Shown: one piece after another, positions 1-7,027 of the stretch | Layout of the letters: each line of letters opens with the position of its first letter | How positions within the stretch are numbered: the stretch's first letter is position 1 | From: Chitinophagales bacterium | Lineage (GTDB): Bacteria; Bacteroidota; Bacteroidia; Chitinophagales; JADIYW01 | DNA length: 10,242 nt | Assembly (NCBI GenBank): GCA_020848315.1 | Contig: JADLAH010000339.1 | Span: 1-10,242, forward strand | Reading direction: 5' to 3' | Notes under the pieces: model-generated | The model's input: only the letters and a program-made list of their open reading frames with translations | What the model was told of the DNA's origin: nothing | The model's database searches: none | Program-made: the position numbers and the translations under genes

Positions 1-134
1 GTTCTGTAGCTTGCAAAAAAACAAAAAACTGTGTTTGCACTTATGACGGTGTGGAAGTTTCCAATACCGGAGGACTTACAAAAGCACAATGCGAAGCATT
101 AGAAATATCTGGTGCATCCTGCTCACTTAAATAA
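1..134 (+). CDS. C-terminal end of a small cysteine-rich, probably secreted protein (5' partial)
   Basis: An open frame enters at the left edge (first full codon at position 3) and ends at TAA 132-134, giving 43 visible residues. It is too short and incomplete to have a visible start. Five of the 43 residues are cysteine (visible residues 4, 10, 12, 30 and 40), with a CVC motif, a TYDG segment, an LTKAQC segment and an SCSLK tail. The rest is small, polar residues with no hydrophobic stretch. Such composition is typical of small disulfide-bonded periplasmic or lipoprotein-type proteins in Bacteroidota, but I cannot assign a named family. A strong terminator starts 14 bp after the stop, which supports a real gene end here. 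The next gene downstream encodes a membrane thiol-redox protein, so a substrate relationship is possible but unproven. The signal peptide, if any, lies outside the window. Confidence 0.6.
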   Translation, partial: SVACKKTKNCVCTYDGVEVSNTGGLTKAQCEALEISGASCSLK

Positions 135-147
135 GATTTATCTTAGT

Positions 148-186
148 AAAAATAAGGGCAACCTGACGGTTGCCCTTATTTTTTTT
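148..186 (+). terminator. Strong intrinsic (Rho-independent) terminator
   Basis: A perfect 16-bp inverted repeat (148-163 pairing with 168-183) encloses the 4-nt loop TGAC. The core is GGGCAACC/GGTTGCCC, flanked by A residues on the left and T residues on the right. The T run continues to 186, giving eight or more T residues at the 3' side. It follows the stop codon of the cysteine-rich gene by 14 bp and ends only 12 bp before the ATG at 199. It therefore closes the upstream unit and lies in the leader or promoter region of the next gene. The A/T flanks make it partly usable in reverse, but no leftward gene ends here. Confidence 0.9.
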
Positions 187-198
187 ATATTTTGCAAT

Positions 199-1134
199 AT
201 GAAATTCGCAGTACTTACTATTCGACTTATACTGGGTATCCTGTTTATTTATTCAGGTTACACCAAACTTTTTCCTGTAGAGTTATTTGAATACACGCTC
301 GCTAACTCCGGCTTTATACCATGGGAAATCACGCCTTATCTTGCCCGCATCATCATTGGGGCAGAGTGGCTAATCGGTGGCTGGATTATTCTGGGCATCT
401 CCCTTCGCAGAATAACACTCCAACTGGCAGCTGGCTTATTGATATTATTCAGCATCTACTTACTCTATCAGATTCTATATCTGAAACAGGACGGCAACTG
501 TGGTTGTTTTGGCGACACCATTATTATGTCACCGGCACAGGCTATATGGAAAAACGTATTACTGCTCATGATGGCATATCTGATTTACATCCTACCGCCT
601 TATTTTGAATTTTCAAACAATACGAAACAATACGCCAATATTGCGCTATTCACTTTTGTGCTCAGTTTGGCATTGCCATTCACATTGAATAGCCTGTTTT
701 ATCAGAACGACAGTAATCATTCCTTTACGCGCACAGGCTATCGTCCTCCATTAGAAATACTATACGATTCCATTCAACCCAATCCTCCGACTATGGAATT
801 ACGAAAAGGGAAATGGATAGTAGCATTTTTAAGCTTATCCTGCCCACACTGCAAATTGGCAGCGTATAAGTTAAATGTAATGAAAAACGCAAATCCTGCA
901 ATGCCGGTCTATCTGGTATTAAACGGAGAACAAGAGGAACTCCCTGCATTCTACAAAGAAACTAATGCGGAACGATTGCCTTATAATTTCCTGAAAGGAA
1001 AAGAAAATTTCCTTCAACTAGTGGGACCTGTATATCCCGTAATTTTCTGGATGAATGATGGTGTTGTAGAGAAAAAAACAGACCACATCAGCACCACACA
1101 AGAAGCAATAGAAAAATGGCTATATGCAAAATAA
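199..1134 (+). CDS. MauE/DoxX-like membrane protein fused to a periplasmic thioredoxin-like domain
   Basis: This 311-aa protein has two parts. Residues 1-167 contain about five membrane helices (near 3-22, 46-67, 73-95, 115-134 and 147-167), resembling the MauE/DoxX family. A CGC motif (101-103, followed by FGD) lies in the loop between helices 3 and 4. Residues about 183-311 form a thioredoxin-like domain with CPHC at 215-218 and a probable cis-proline at P280 before VIF. The only cysteines in the protein are these two pairs. The LRR at 69-71 suggests the second loop is cytoplasmic, which places both pairs in the periplasm. MauE and the thioredoxin-like MauD are separate proteins in methylamine dehydrogenase maturation, so by inference this protein passes electrons between its own two pairs for disulfide formation, reduction or isomerisation. 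I chose ATG 199 because an in-frame ATG at 112 lies inside the upstream gene and would translate through the terminator. Its 3' end faces moxR, 6 bp away. Confidence 0.82.
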   Translation: MKFAVLTIRLILGILFIYSGYTKLFPVELFEYTLANSGFIPWEITPYLARIIIGAEWLIGGWIILGISLRRITLQLAAGLLILFSIYLLYQILYLKQDGNCGCFGDTIIMSPAQAIWKNVLLLMMAYLIYILPPYFEFSNNTKQYANIALFTFVLSLALPFTLNSLFYQNDSNHSFTRTGYRPPLEILYDSIQPNPPTMELRKGKWIVAFLSLSCPHCKLAAYKLNVMKNANPAMPVYLVLNGEQEELPAFYKETNAERLPYNFLKGKENFLQLVGPVYPVIFWMNDGVVEKKTDHISTTQEAIEKWLYAK

Positions 1135-1140
1135 TTGCTA

Positions 1141-2106
1141 TCAGAGCAACTGAGCAATGATTTTCTCCATGCTCATACCTTCTGCTTCGGCCTTGAAATT
1201 CCGGATGATACGGTGTCGCAGAATCGGCAATGCCACCGCTTTTACATCTTCTATATCCGGCGAGAATTTACCATGAATGGCGGCGTGGCCTTTCGCGGCT
1301 ATCACCAATGCCTGTGATGCCCGCGGGCCTGCACCCCACGCAACAAACTCATCCACTACTTTTGCCGCAGATGCTGTATTCGGGCGAGTGGAAGCCACCA
1401 GTTTCACAGCATACTCCACCACATTATCCGCAATCGGAATACGACGCACCAGATGTTGAAACGCGATAATTTCTTCTTTGCCTATTACTTTCTGCACGGA
1501 TGCCGGTGCATCATTGGTCGTTGATTTCACCACCTGCAATTCTTCTTCCAGGGATGGATAATCCAACACGATATTAAACATAAAACGGTCGAGCTGCGCC
1601 TCCGGCAACGGATAGGTACCTTCTTGTTCGATAGGATTCTGTGTCGCGAGCACAAAGAACGGCAATGCCAGTTGATGCTGCACACCGGCGGCGGTTACCT
1701 GTCTTTCCTGCATCGCTTCGAGCAGTGCCGACTGTGTCTTAGGCGGTGTTCGGTTGATTTCATCCGCAAGGATGATATTGGCAAATAAGGGTCCTTTATT
1801 GAATTGGAATTGTCTGTTTTCATTTAACACCTCCGCGCCTATGATATCGGAAGGCATTAAATCGGGCGTAAACTGTATGCGCTTAAAATCAAGCTGCAAC
1901 ACATCTGCCACCGTTTTCACCAACAAGGTTTTTGCCAGTCCGGGCACACCCACCAACAAGCTGTGGCTGTCACAGAAAATGGAGAGCAATACATATTTCA
2001 CTACTTCATCCTGTCCGACTATCACCTTGCGTATCTCTGTGCGCAACTGCTGATAGGAAGCAGCAAGCTGTTTAATTCCGTCTACATCGCTGGCAAATGG
2101 ATTCAT
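1141..2106 (-). CDS. moxR: MoxR-family AAA+ ATPase
   Basis: This 321-aa protein has the usual length and all the landmarks of the MoxR branch of AAA+ ATPases. It shows Walker A GVPGLAKT (53-60), the GPLFAN segment (105-110), Walker B with LADEIN (113-118), sensor 1 ATQNP (154-158), a LPEAQLDRF segment with a probable arginine finger R174 (167-175), and sensor 2 around GPRASQ (260-265). MoxR proteins are cytoplasmic hexameric chaperones that usually work with von Willebrand factor A proteins to insert cofactors or activate complexes. The gene starts 5 bp after the surA-like stop, so the two are almost certainly co-transcribed. MoxR genes are commonly followed by DUF58 and VWA genes. Here the next gene is on the opposite strand, so those partners must be encoded elsewhere. 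No Shine-Dalgarno sequence precedes the start. The family assignment is firm; the client is unknown. Confidence 0.93.
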   Translation of the reverse strand: MNPFASDVDGIKQLAASYQQLRTEIRKVIVGQDEVVKYVLLSIFCDSHSLLVGVPGLAKTLLVKTVADVLQLDFKRIQFTPDLMPSDIIGAEVLNENRQFQFNKGPLFANIILADEINRTPPKTQSALLEAMQERQVTAAGVQHQLALPFFVLATQNPIEQEGTYPLPEAQLDRFMFNIVLDYPSLEEELQVVKSTTNDAPASVQKVIGKEEIIAFQHLVRRIPIADNVVEYAVKLVASTRPNTASAAKVVDEFVAWGAGPRASQALVIAAKGHAAIHGKFSPDIEDVKAVALPILRHRIIRNFKAEAEGMSMEKIIAQLL

Positions 2107-2111
2107 AGTAT

Positions 2112-3452
2112 TTATTGGTTTTGAACAATAATCGGACGCAGCGACTCACATTCCTTATAATCATCTGCAATCATCAGGTAGGTTTTCTTGATATTCTTAC
2201 CGAACCATCTATCCAGGATTTCCGTTTCTTTGTCATTCCTTGCGGCATTCTGAATTTTATCGTAATCCACTCTGATATCTGCCACGTGGGCATCCACTTT
2301 TGCCACGAGCTTCACAATACGGAATGCGATGGAACCATCATCCGCCTGATACATAGTAGGTGGTGTAATAGCGCCTACTGACATGGTATCTACCAGTGTA
2401 TACAGCGTAGGATCCATTTTATTTACTTCCAGGATTGTACCTCCGGTTTCGTAATTCAGGACATAGCCGCCCACATTCTTAGACTGATCATCCTGTGAAA
2501 ATTCTTTTACCGCAGAGAAAAAAGTAATTTTCCCTTCGAGAATATCATTGCGTATGGAGTCGAGTTTATTCTGCGCATATTCTGCATCTTTGGAGGTTGA
2601 CTGCGGACGAATCAGGATGTGACGTACCTGAATCATATCGCCTCTGCGCTCAATCATCTGAATGATGTGATATCCGAACGGCGTTTGTACCAGTTCACTC
2701 ACTTCATTTGCCTTCAGTTTAAACGCAGCTGCTTCGAAGTCTTTCACGTAGGTTCCTCTCGGCGCCCAGTCGAGCAGTCCACCATCCTGTGCAGAAGCCA
2801 AATCTTCGGAATACAGACTGGCAAGCAATTCAAAACTTTCGCCGGACTTGATACGGGCTAAAATACCTTCCGCTTTTTCTCTGGCCGCCTTCTGCTGAAA
2901 ATCGGACACTCTCGGTTTCATCACAATCTGCTGCAACTCCATAGTCGCATCGAAATACGGCAGGCTGTCTCTGGACAATTTATCAAAGAATGCCTTCACT
3001 TCAGATGGCGTCACCTGAATATCTTCGAGGATTTTACTTCTCATACGTGCAGCCAGCATCTGTTCGCGGATATCATCGCGGTAATCATCCTTAATTTGCG
3101 AAACTGTTTTTTTATAATATTCTTCGAATGCTTCCTGAGAACCGGCAACACTGATAAAATAGTTGATTTTTCTGGTCAGCTCCTCTTCCACTTCATCACT
3201 CCCCAAAGGCAAACTGTCGCGCAGCGCCTGTGTGGTCAGGATTTTATTGTACACGAGCTGTTCCATCAGTTCGCAGCGGCTGATTTCCTCACCTTCGCCA
3301 CGGAGATTCAACAAATCCAGCTGGTTTTCTATATCGGAGCGCAGAATAATTTTATCATTAACAATAGCATCAATTTTGTCCAGCAAAATGCCGTTGGCAA
3401 AGGACATCTGAATGCCGAAGAATACAAAAAATAACAAATTCAGTTTTCGCAT
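2112..3452 (-). CDS. surA: SurA-like periplasmic chaperone with two parvulin modules
   Basis: This 446-aa protein begins with a signal peptide (residues 1 to about 19; basic MRK, hydrophobic core, cleavage probably after SFA). A SurA N-terminal chaperone region follows (about 22-155), starting with a DKIDAIVNDKIILRSDIE segment that is typical of SurA. Two parvulin-type PpiC modules lie at about 171-270 and 275-382, then a helical tail. SurA escorts unfolded outer-membrane proteins through the periplasm to the BAM machinery. Neither module keeps both parvulin histidines: module 1 has H262 in FGYH but Q175 at the first position, and module 2 has H278 in RHIL but R378 at the second. This suggests chaperone activity with weak or no isomerase activity, which is inference. 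The gene follows a second SurA-like gene by 132 bp and precedes moxR by 5 bp. The start is supported by the signal peptide directly after it. Confidence 0.9.
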   Translation of the reverse strand: MRKLNLLFFVFFGIQMSFANGILLDKIDAIVNDKIILRSDIENQLDLLNLRGEGEEISRCELMEQLVYNKILTTQALRDSLPLGSDEVEEELTRKINYFISVAGSQEAFEEYYKKTVSQIKDDYRDDIREQMLAARMRSKILEDIQVTPSEVKAFFDKLSRDSLPYFDATMELQQIVMKPRVSDFQQKAAREKAEGILARIKSGESFELLASLYSEDLASAQDGGLLDWAPRGTYVKDFEAAAFKLKANEVSELVQTPFGYHIIQMIERRGDMIQVRHILIRPQSTSKDAEYAQNKLDSIRNDILEGKITFFSAVKEFSQDDQSKNVGGYVLNYETGGTILEVNKMDPTLYTLVDTMSVGAITPPTMYQADDGSIAFRIVKLVAKVDAHVADIRVDYDKIQNAARNDKETEILDRWFGKNIKKTYLMIADDYKECESLRPIIVQNQ

Positions 3453-3468
3453 GGTATGATTTAAGCTA

Positions 3469-3476
3469 CAAATGTA
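3469..3476 (-). promoter_or_regulatory. Candidate Bacteroidota -7 promoter element for surA-moxR
   Basis: On the minus strand this reads TACATTTG, an exact match to the Bacteroidota -7 consensus TAnnTTTG. It ends 17 bp before the surA ATG, implying a leader of roughly 10-12 nt. No good TTTG or TTG -33 box is visible at 17-23 bp upstream (only CTG near 3496-3498). It is therefore a half-supported promoter, which would let surA-moxR be transcribed apart from the upstream foldase gene. Confidence 0.4.
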
Positions 3477-3493
3477 CGAAAAGGATAATGAGT

Positions 3494-3547
3494 TACAGCG
3501 GAAAAATGCTGTATTTTCTACACAACCTTAGGGTGTTAAGCATTTTT
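3494..3547 (-). terminator. Two mutually exclusive hairpins between the chaperone genes (possible terminator/attenuator)
   Basis: In the 132-bp gap between the two chaperone genes, AAAAATGCT (3502-3510 on the plus strand) is a perfect 9-bp inverted repeat with AGCATTTTT (3539-3547). Inside its 28-nt loop is a smaller stem, ACACCC with GG-UU-GUGU on the minus strand (3520-3536). The same 3502-3510 arm overlaps a second perfect stem, TACAGC (3494-3499) with GCTGTA (3508-3513), so the two structures compete. Read leftward, the first hairpin ends in five U residues, as a weak terminator for the 641-aa foldase gene would. The second hairpin would break it. The stems are seen directly; a terminator or attenuator role is inference. 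Confidence 0.35.
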
Positions 3548-3584
3548 AACGTGCATAAAATGCGACCACCGGATGCCTTACCTG

Positions 3585-5510
3585 CTATTTTTTTATCATA
3601 CTATCCAGCACCTGTTCCTCTATTACCACCGGATATTTTTTACGGAGTTCATCCACCCATTTTTTCTCCAGTTCCTCCTGATAGGCGGCAACAACATATC
3701 CGCGGCATTCTTCGAGTGCCCGCATTCTTTCGGGCTGGATATTGTACAACTGCGTAATCAGGTAGCGACCGCCCTGTTTAGAAGGCTTGGCTATAAATGC
3801 TTTCTCCAGCTTGCTTTTCGCACTTTCTTCATCAACGGACAATACATGCACTTCCGGTTCCACGATTCCCAGCGATAGCATGTTGGATTTCATTTCTTCA
3901 TCAGTCATGTCCGGCTTTTTTGCCACCAACTTGTACAGCGACTTGGCTTGTTTGGCGTTGTTTGCGTAAAAGGTGCGCAGCGTGGCCTTTTTCTTCGCCT
4001 TAAAATCTTCCGTGTGCAGGTTGTAATAAGTCCTGAGTCCTGCGGTATCCGCGGATGCTTTTTCCCAGACATTGGATTCTAACAGATTGAATATCATGAT
4101 GCCGTTGCGATATTCATTCATCAGCATTTTAAATTCCGGATGGGTCATTTTTATTTCCTGTTTATACTGTTCCAGAATCTGTCCGTGAATGGCATTTTTT
4201 ACCAGCATACTGATTTTGTCCGTGCCGAGTCCGGGATTTACCGTATAAAACACCGATTGTATATTCTTTCCCAGTTGATTTTCGGTAATCTCCTTATCCC
4301 CGACTTTCAGAATCACCGCCGCGGGCAAAGTATCTTTGTACACAAAGGGTGTTGTCAGGGCTATGCGATTCAACCTTTCCTGAAAACGCTCGGTAGCAGC
4401 CGGAAAATAGGCTATCTTCCATTTTTCATTGAGTTGTTCTATGAATTTATCTATCTGATGCTGATACTGCTGTAACGACTGCAATTTTGCTTTCAGGGAA
4501 GGCGCTACCGACTCGAATGGTTTTACCGGTGCCGTTTCCAGTCGTCTGACAATATACCATGCTGTTGCTGTTTTGAAAGGAGCCGAATAAGCACCATCTT
4601 TGAGCGCATATACTGATTCCTCAAATTTCTTGTGGTAGGTATTGATACCAAACCAATCCAGCACACCTTTGTTGCTTCTGGAAGATTCGTCTTCGCTGTA
4701 GTTCTGCACCACCTGCTCGAACGGCACATTTTTTTTCAGTTCCGCATAGGCCGCATCAATAGCTGCTTTCGCTGATTGTTCGGATAAATATCCGGTATCT
4801 GTCGGACTGTAATATCGCTTGATGATAGCCGCTTTTATTTTGGGCAATGCGATCCGGACAGAGTCGAGTCGCAGGATATGATACCCGATACGTGTTTTTA
4901 CCGGTGCCGAAATTTCTCCGGGTTTCATCGCGTATACGGCATCTTCTATTTCTGCAAAGGAAATCTGATAACTGTTGAACCAACCGATATTGCCGTTTTT
5001 AGATGCGGTTTGTTTGTCGTCTGACAACTTCGCCATTTCGTTATACGCTGTGCCGGCTTTTATTTTTTGATAATAATCTTTTGCGAGAGCGGCTGCGTCC
5101 GCGCCATTGGGCTGTGTATGGGAAATGAAGATATGACTGATGCAGACATCCTTTTGGCCTCGCTGATATTCCTGATAAACCAGACTGTCAAATATTGCTT
5201 TCTCCACATACGCTTCCAACAACTGTTTTTCATATGCGGCCAGTTCCGTTTTAAACCGCGCACTGGTATCCAGTCCCTGCGCCTCTGCTTCTTTCACTTT
5301 CAATCGAAAATTGACATATAATTGTAGGTAATCCTCGAGCGATTCGCGACTGTAATTCGCCTTGTTATTGAAGTTGTTCTTGTTGTAAATGTATTCAAAC
5401 TCCTGTCTGCTGACCTTCGTATCTCCGACAGAAAAAAGAATATCCTCTCCGGCAACGGAAATTGCAAGAAAACCCAAAAGCATGAAAACGGAAAGTAGAA
5501 GTTTCTTCAT
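3585..5510 (-). CDS. Large SurA/PpiC-like periplasmic foldase with two parvulin modules
   Basis: This 641-aa protein starts with a signal peptide (residues 1 to about 20; MKK, hydrophobic LLLSVFMLLGFLAISVA, then GED). A region with VSRQEFEYIYNKNN (33-46) follows, a segment seen in Bacteroidota SurA-like isomerases. The first parvulin module (about 122-215) has SHIF with H126 and GYH with H211, so both conserved histidines are present. The second (about 222-327) is recognisable from its SEDESS and KGVLDWF segments but lacks both: I229 and Y319 occupy those places. The C-terminal half (about 330-641) is mostly helical and charged, with no catalytic motif I recognise, and is probably a chaperone surface. 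It likely assists folding of outer-membrane or exported proteins. It is the first gene of the leftward block leading to surA and moxR and is divergent from rlmD. The start is fixed by the signal peptide. PrsA-like is an alternative label. Confidence 0.87.
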   Translation of the reverse strand: MKKLLLSVFMLLGFLAISVAGEDILFSVGDTKVSRQEFEYIYNKNNFNNKANYSRESLEDYLQLYVNFRLKVKEAEAQGLDTSARFKTELAAYEKQLLEAYVEKAIFDSLVYQEYQRGQKDVCISHIFISHTQPNGADAAALAKDYYQKIKAGTAYNEMAKLSDDKQTASKNGNIGWFNSYQISFAEIEDAVYAMKPGEISAPVKTRIGYHILRLDSVRIALPKIKAAIIKRYYSPTDTGYLSEQSAKAAIDAAYAELKKNVPFEQVVQNYSEDESSRSNKGVLDWFGINTYHKKFEESVYALKDGAYSAPFKTATAWYIVRRLETAPVKPFESVAPSLKAKLQSLQQYQHQIDKFIEQLNEKWKIAYFPAATERFQERLNRIALTTPFVYKDTLPAAVILKVGDKEITENQLGKNIQSVFYTVNPGLGTDKISMLVKNAIHGQILEQYKQEIKMTHPEFKMLMNEYRNGIMIFNLLESNVWEKASADTAGLRTYYNLHTEDFKAKKKATLRTFYANNAKQAKSLYKLVAKKPDMTDEEMKSNMLSLGIVEPEVHVLSVDEESAKSKLEKAFIAKPSKQGGRYLITQLYNIQPERMRALEECRGYVVAAYQEELEKKWVDELRKKYPVVIEEQVLDSMIKK

Positions 5511-5523
5511 AAACTGCTGATTT

Positions 5524-5542
5524 AAAACAAAAATATTGTTTT
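5524..5542. repeat. AT-rich inverted repeat over the foldase promoter
   Basis: AAAACAA (5524-5530) and TTGTTTT (5536-5542) form a perfect 7-bp inverted repeat around a 5-bp centre. It covers the candidate -7 element at 5528-5535 and ends 13 bp before the foldase start codon. It could be an operator half-site pair or a hairpin at the extreme 5' end of the mRNA. In a sequence this rich in A/T it may also be chance. Confidence 0.3.
5528..5535 (-). promoter_or_regulatory. Candidate Bacteroidota -7 promoter element for the foldase gene
   Basis: On the minus strand this reads TATTTTTG, an exact TAnnTTTG match. It ends 18 bp before the ATG at 5510, nearly the same distance as the element before surA. 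A -33 TTTG/TTG box is not clear at the expected spacing (TGG at 5558-5560 is the nearest). The position in the 104-bp divergent gap with rlmD fits a promoter. Confidence 0.4.
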
Positions 5543-5563
5543 TTGAATGGATTTACGCCATTC

Positions 5564-5596
5564 TTTGCGATGGCTTGTATTATTTCTGTAATTTTA
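5564..5596 (+). promoter_or_regulatory. Candidate Bacteroidota promoter for rlmD
   Basis: TTTG at 5564-5567 is followed after 21 bp by TAATTTTA (5589-5596), which matches TAnnTTTG except at the last base. The spacing falls in the 17-23 bp range described for Flavobacterium-type promoters. The ATG is 19 bp further on. An alternative -7 element, TATTTCTG (5581-5588), also has one mismatch but sits only 13 bp after the TTTG. Confidence 0.3.
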
Positions 5597-5614
5597 ACAA
5601 CATTTTAGAACGAC

Positions 5615-7027
5615 ATGGGCAGGAAGTACAAACAGAAAACATATCCACTACTGGAAAAGCTTGAAATCACGGACATAGCAGCCGAAGGAAAAGGATTGGG
5701 CAGAGCCGACAATTTTGTGGTATTCGTTGACAAGGGAATTCCCGGCGATGTGGTGCAGGCAAAAATCACGCAAAAGAAAAAAGATTACGCGCATGCTGAA
5801 ATTGTTTCACTGGAAAAGGCGTCAGATAAGCGCACTACACCTGTTTGCAAGCATTTCGGCACCTGTGGCGGTTGCAAATGGCAACATGTTCAATATGCGC
5901 ACCAACTGTCTTTCAAACAACAGATTGTGGCGGATGCATTCCGTAGGATTGGCAAGATGGAACTTCCCAACATCGAACCTATTGTGGGCTGCGAGGAGAT
6001 AACGGAATATCGCAACAAACTTGAATTTACATTTTCTGACAGAGTGTGGCTGACACGCGAACAGATTGACAGCGGCATTGCATTCAACAAAAACGCGCTG
6101 GGTTTTCATGCAGCCGGTCACTTTTCGAGTGTGCTGCAAATTGAAGAATGCCACCTGCAGGACAACAGAAATAACGATATCAGAAATGCGGTCTATCAGT
6201 TTGTAACGGAGCATGCTTATTCTTTTTACAACCTGAAATACCACGAGGGACTGATGCGCAATCTGATTCTGCGTAATACGACGCTGGATGAATGGATGGT
6301 GACGGTATGTTTTGCAGAAGCAGACATGGATAAAATCAGTGCGCTGATGGATTTCCTGAAGACAACGTTTCCGTACATCACTTCGCTGAATTACATCATC
6401 AACACCAAGAAGAATGACACCATTTACGACCAGGAAGTAATCACCTATTATGGCCGCGATTACATCCTCGAGCAGCTGGGGGACATACAATATAAAATCA
6501 GCACAAAATCCTTTTTCCAAACCAACAGCAGACAAGCCAAAAGGCTGTATGACATCGTGAAGGAATTCGGGCAATTCACCCAAGAAGATAATGTGTACGA
6601 CTTGTATTGCGGAACCGGCAGTATTGCCTTGTATATTGCAGACAATTGCAAGAAGGTCGTAGGAATAGAACAGATACCTCAGGCAATTGAAGACGCGGAG
6701 TTCAATGCGCAACTCAACCAAACAGGCAACGCGGTATTTTATGCCGGCACCTGCGAATCCATCCTGCAAGAATCATTTATCGAACAGCATGGTACGCCAG
6801 ATATTGTCGTAGTGGATCCGCCGCGTGCAGGACTGCATGAACGCGTCATTGAGGTACTGCTTCAGGCTGCACCTAAACGCATAGTTTATGTCAGCTGTAA
6901 TCCTGCTACGCAGGCTCGCGATGTGTTGATGTTTTCGGAGAAGTACAAAGTCAGCAGATGCCAACCGGTAGATATGTTCCCGCACACTTTCCATATAGAA
7001 AATGTAGTGCAACTGGAATTGATTTAA
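5615..7027 (+). CDS. rlmD: 23S rRNA (uracil-C5)-methyltransferase RlmD, iron-sulfur type
   Basis: This 470-aa RlmD/TrmA-family enzyme methylates C5 of a 23S rRNA uridine (U1939 in E. coli) using S-adenosylmethionine. An N-terminal TRAM-type RNA-binding domain covers about residues 10-68. A 4Fe-4S ligand set follows: C78, C84 and C87 (C-x5-C-x2-C), with a fourth candidate at C179. The C-terminal Rossmann methyltransferase domain has FFQTN (300-304), the SAM-binding motif DLYCGTGS (329-336), DPPRAG (400-405), the catalytic nucleophile C428 in SCNP, and the HIENVVQL segment (460-467) with probable base E462. All catalytic residues are present and the length is normal. RlmC, or a dual-specificity RlmCD, cannot be excluded from sequence alone. 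It is divergent from the foldase gene, and its stop codon abuts the end of the patatin gene with no gap. It appears functionally unrelated to its neighbours. Confidence 0.93.
   Translation: MGRKYKQKTYPLLEKLEITDIAAEGKGLGRADNFVVFVDKGIPGDVVQAKITQKKKDYAHAEIVSLEKASDKRTTPVCKHFGTCGGCKWQHVQYAHQLSFKQQIVADAFRRIGKMELPNIEPIVGCEEITEYRNKLEFTFSDRVWLTREQIDSGIAFNKNALGFHAAGHFSSVLQIEECHLQDNRNNDIRNAVYQFVTEHAYSFYNLKYHEGLMRNLILRNTTLDEWMVTVCFAEADMDKISALMDFLKTTFPYITSLNYIINTKKNDTIYDQEVITYYGRDYILEQLGDIQYKISTKSFFQTNSRQAKRLYDIVKEFGQFTQEDNVYDLYCGTGSIALYIADNCKKVVGIEQIPQAIEDAEFNAQLNQTGNAVFYAGTCESILQESFIEQHGTPDIVVVDPPRAGLHERVIEVLLQAAPKRIVYVSCNPATQARDVLMFSEKYKVSRCQPVDMFPHTFHIENVVQLELI

Noticed and set aside
112..198. Upstream in-frame ATG extending the MauE-thioredoxin protein by 29 residues
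   Set aside because: It overlaps the end of the upstream gene and is translated straight from the terminator hairpin. The membrane protein has a natural start at 199, directly before its first helix.
1134..1158. Hairpin TTGCT/AGCAA at the redox/moxR junction as a bidirectional terminator
   Set aside because: The stem is only 5-6 bp. It has no T run on the plus strand and only TTATTTT on the minus strand, and it overlaps moxR coding sequence, so the support is too weak.
3488..3757. Plus-strand open frame across the gap between the chaperone genes
   Set aside because: It runs mostly antisense to the foldase gene, is rich in Pro and has no family resemblance. The gap is better explained by regulatory hairpins.
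5822..6769. A 315-codon open frame antisense to rlmD
   Set aside because: Its codons are in register with those of rlmD, so it exists because few TTA, CTA and TCA codons occur in rlmD here. The translation shows no recognisable domain, and rlmD has full catalytic motifs.
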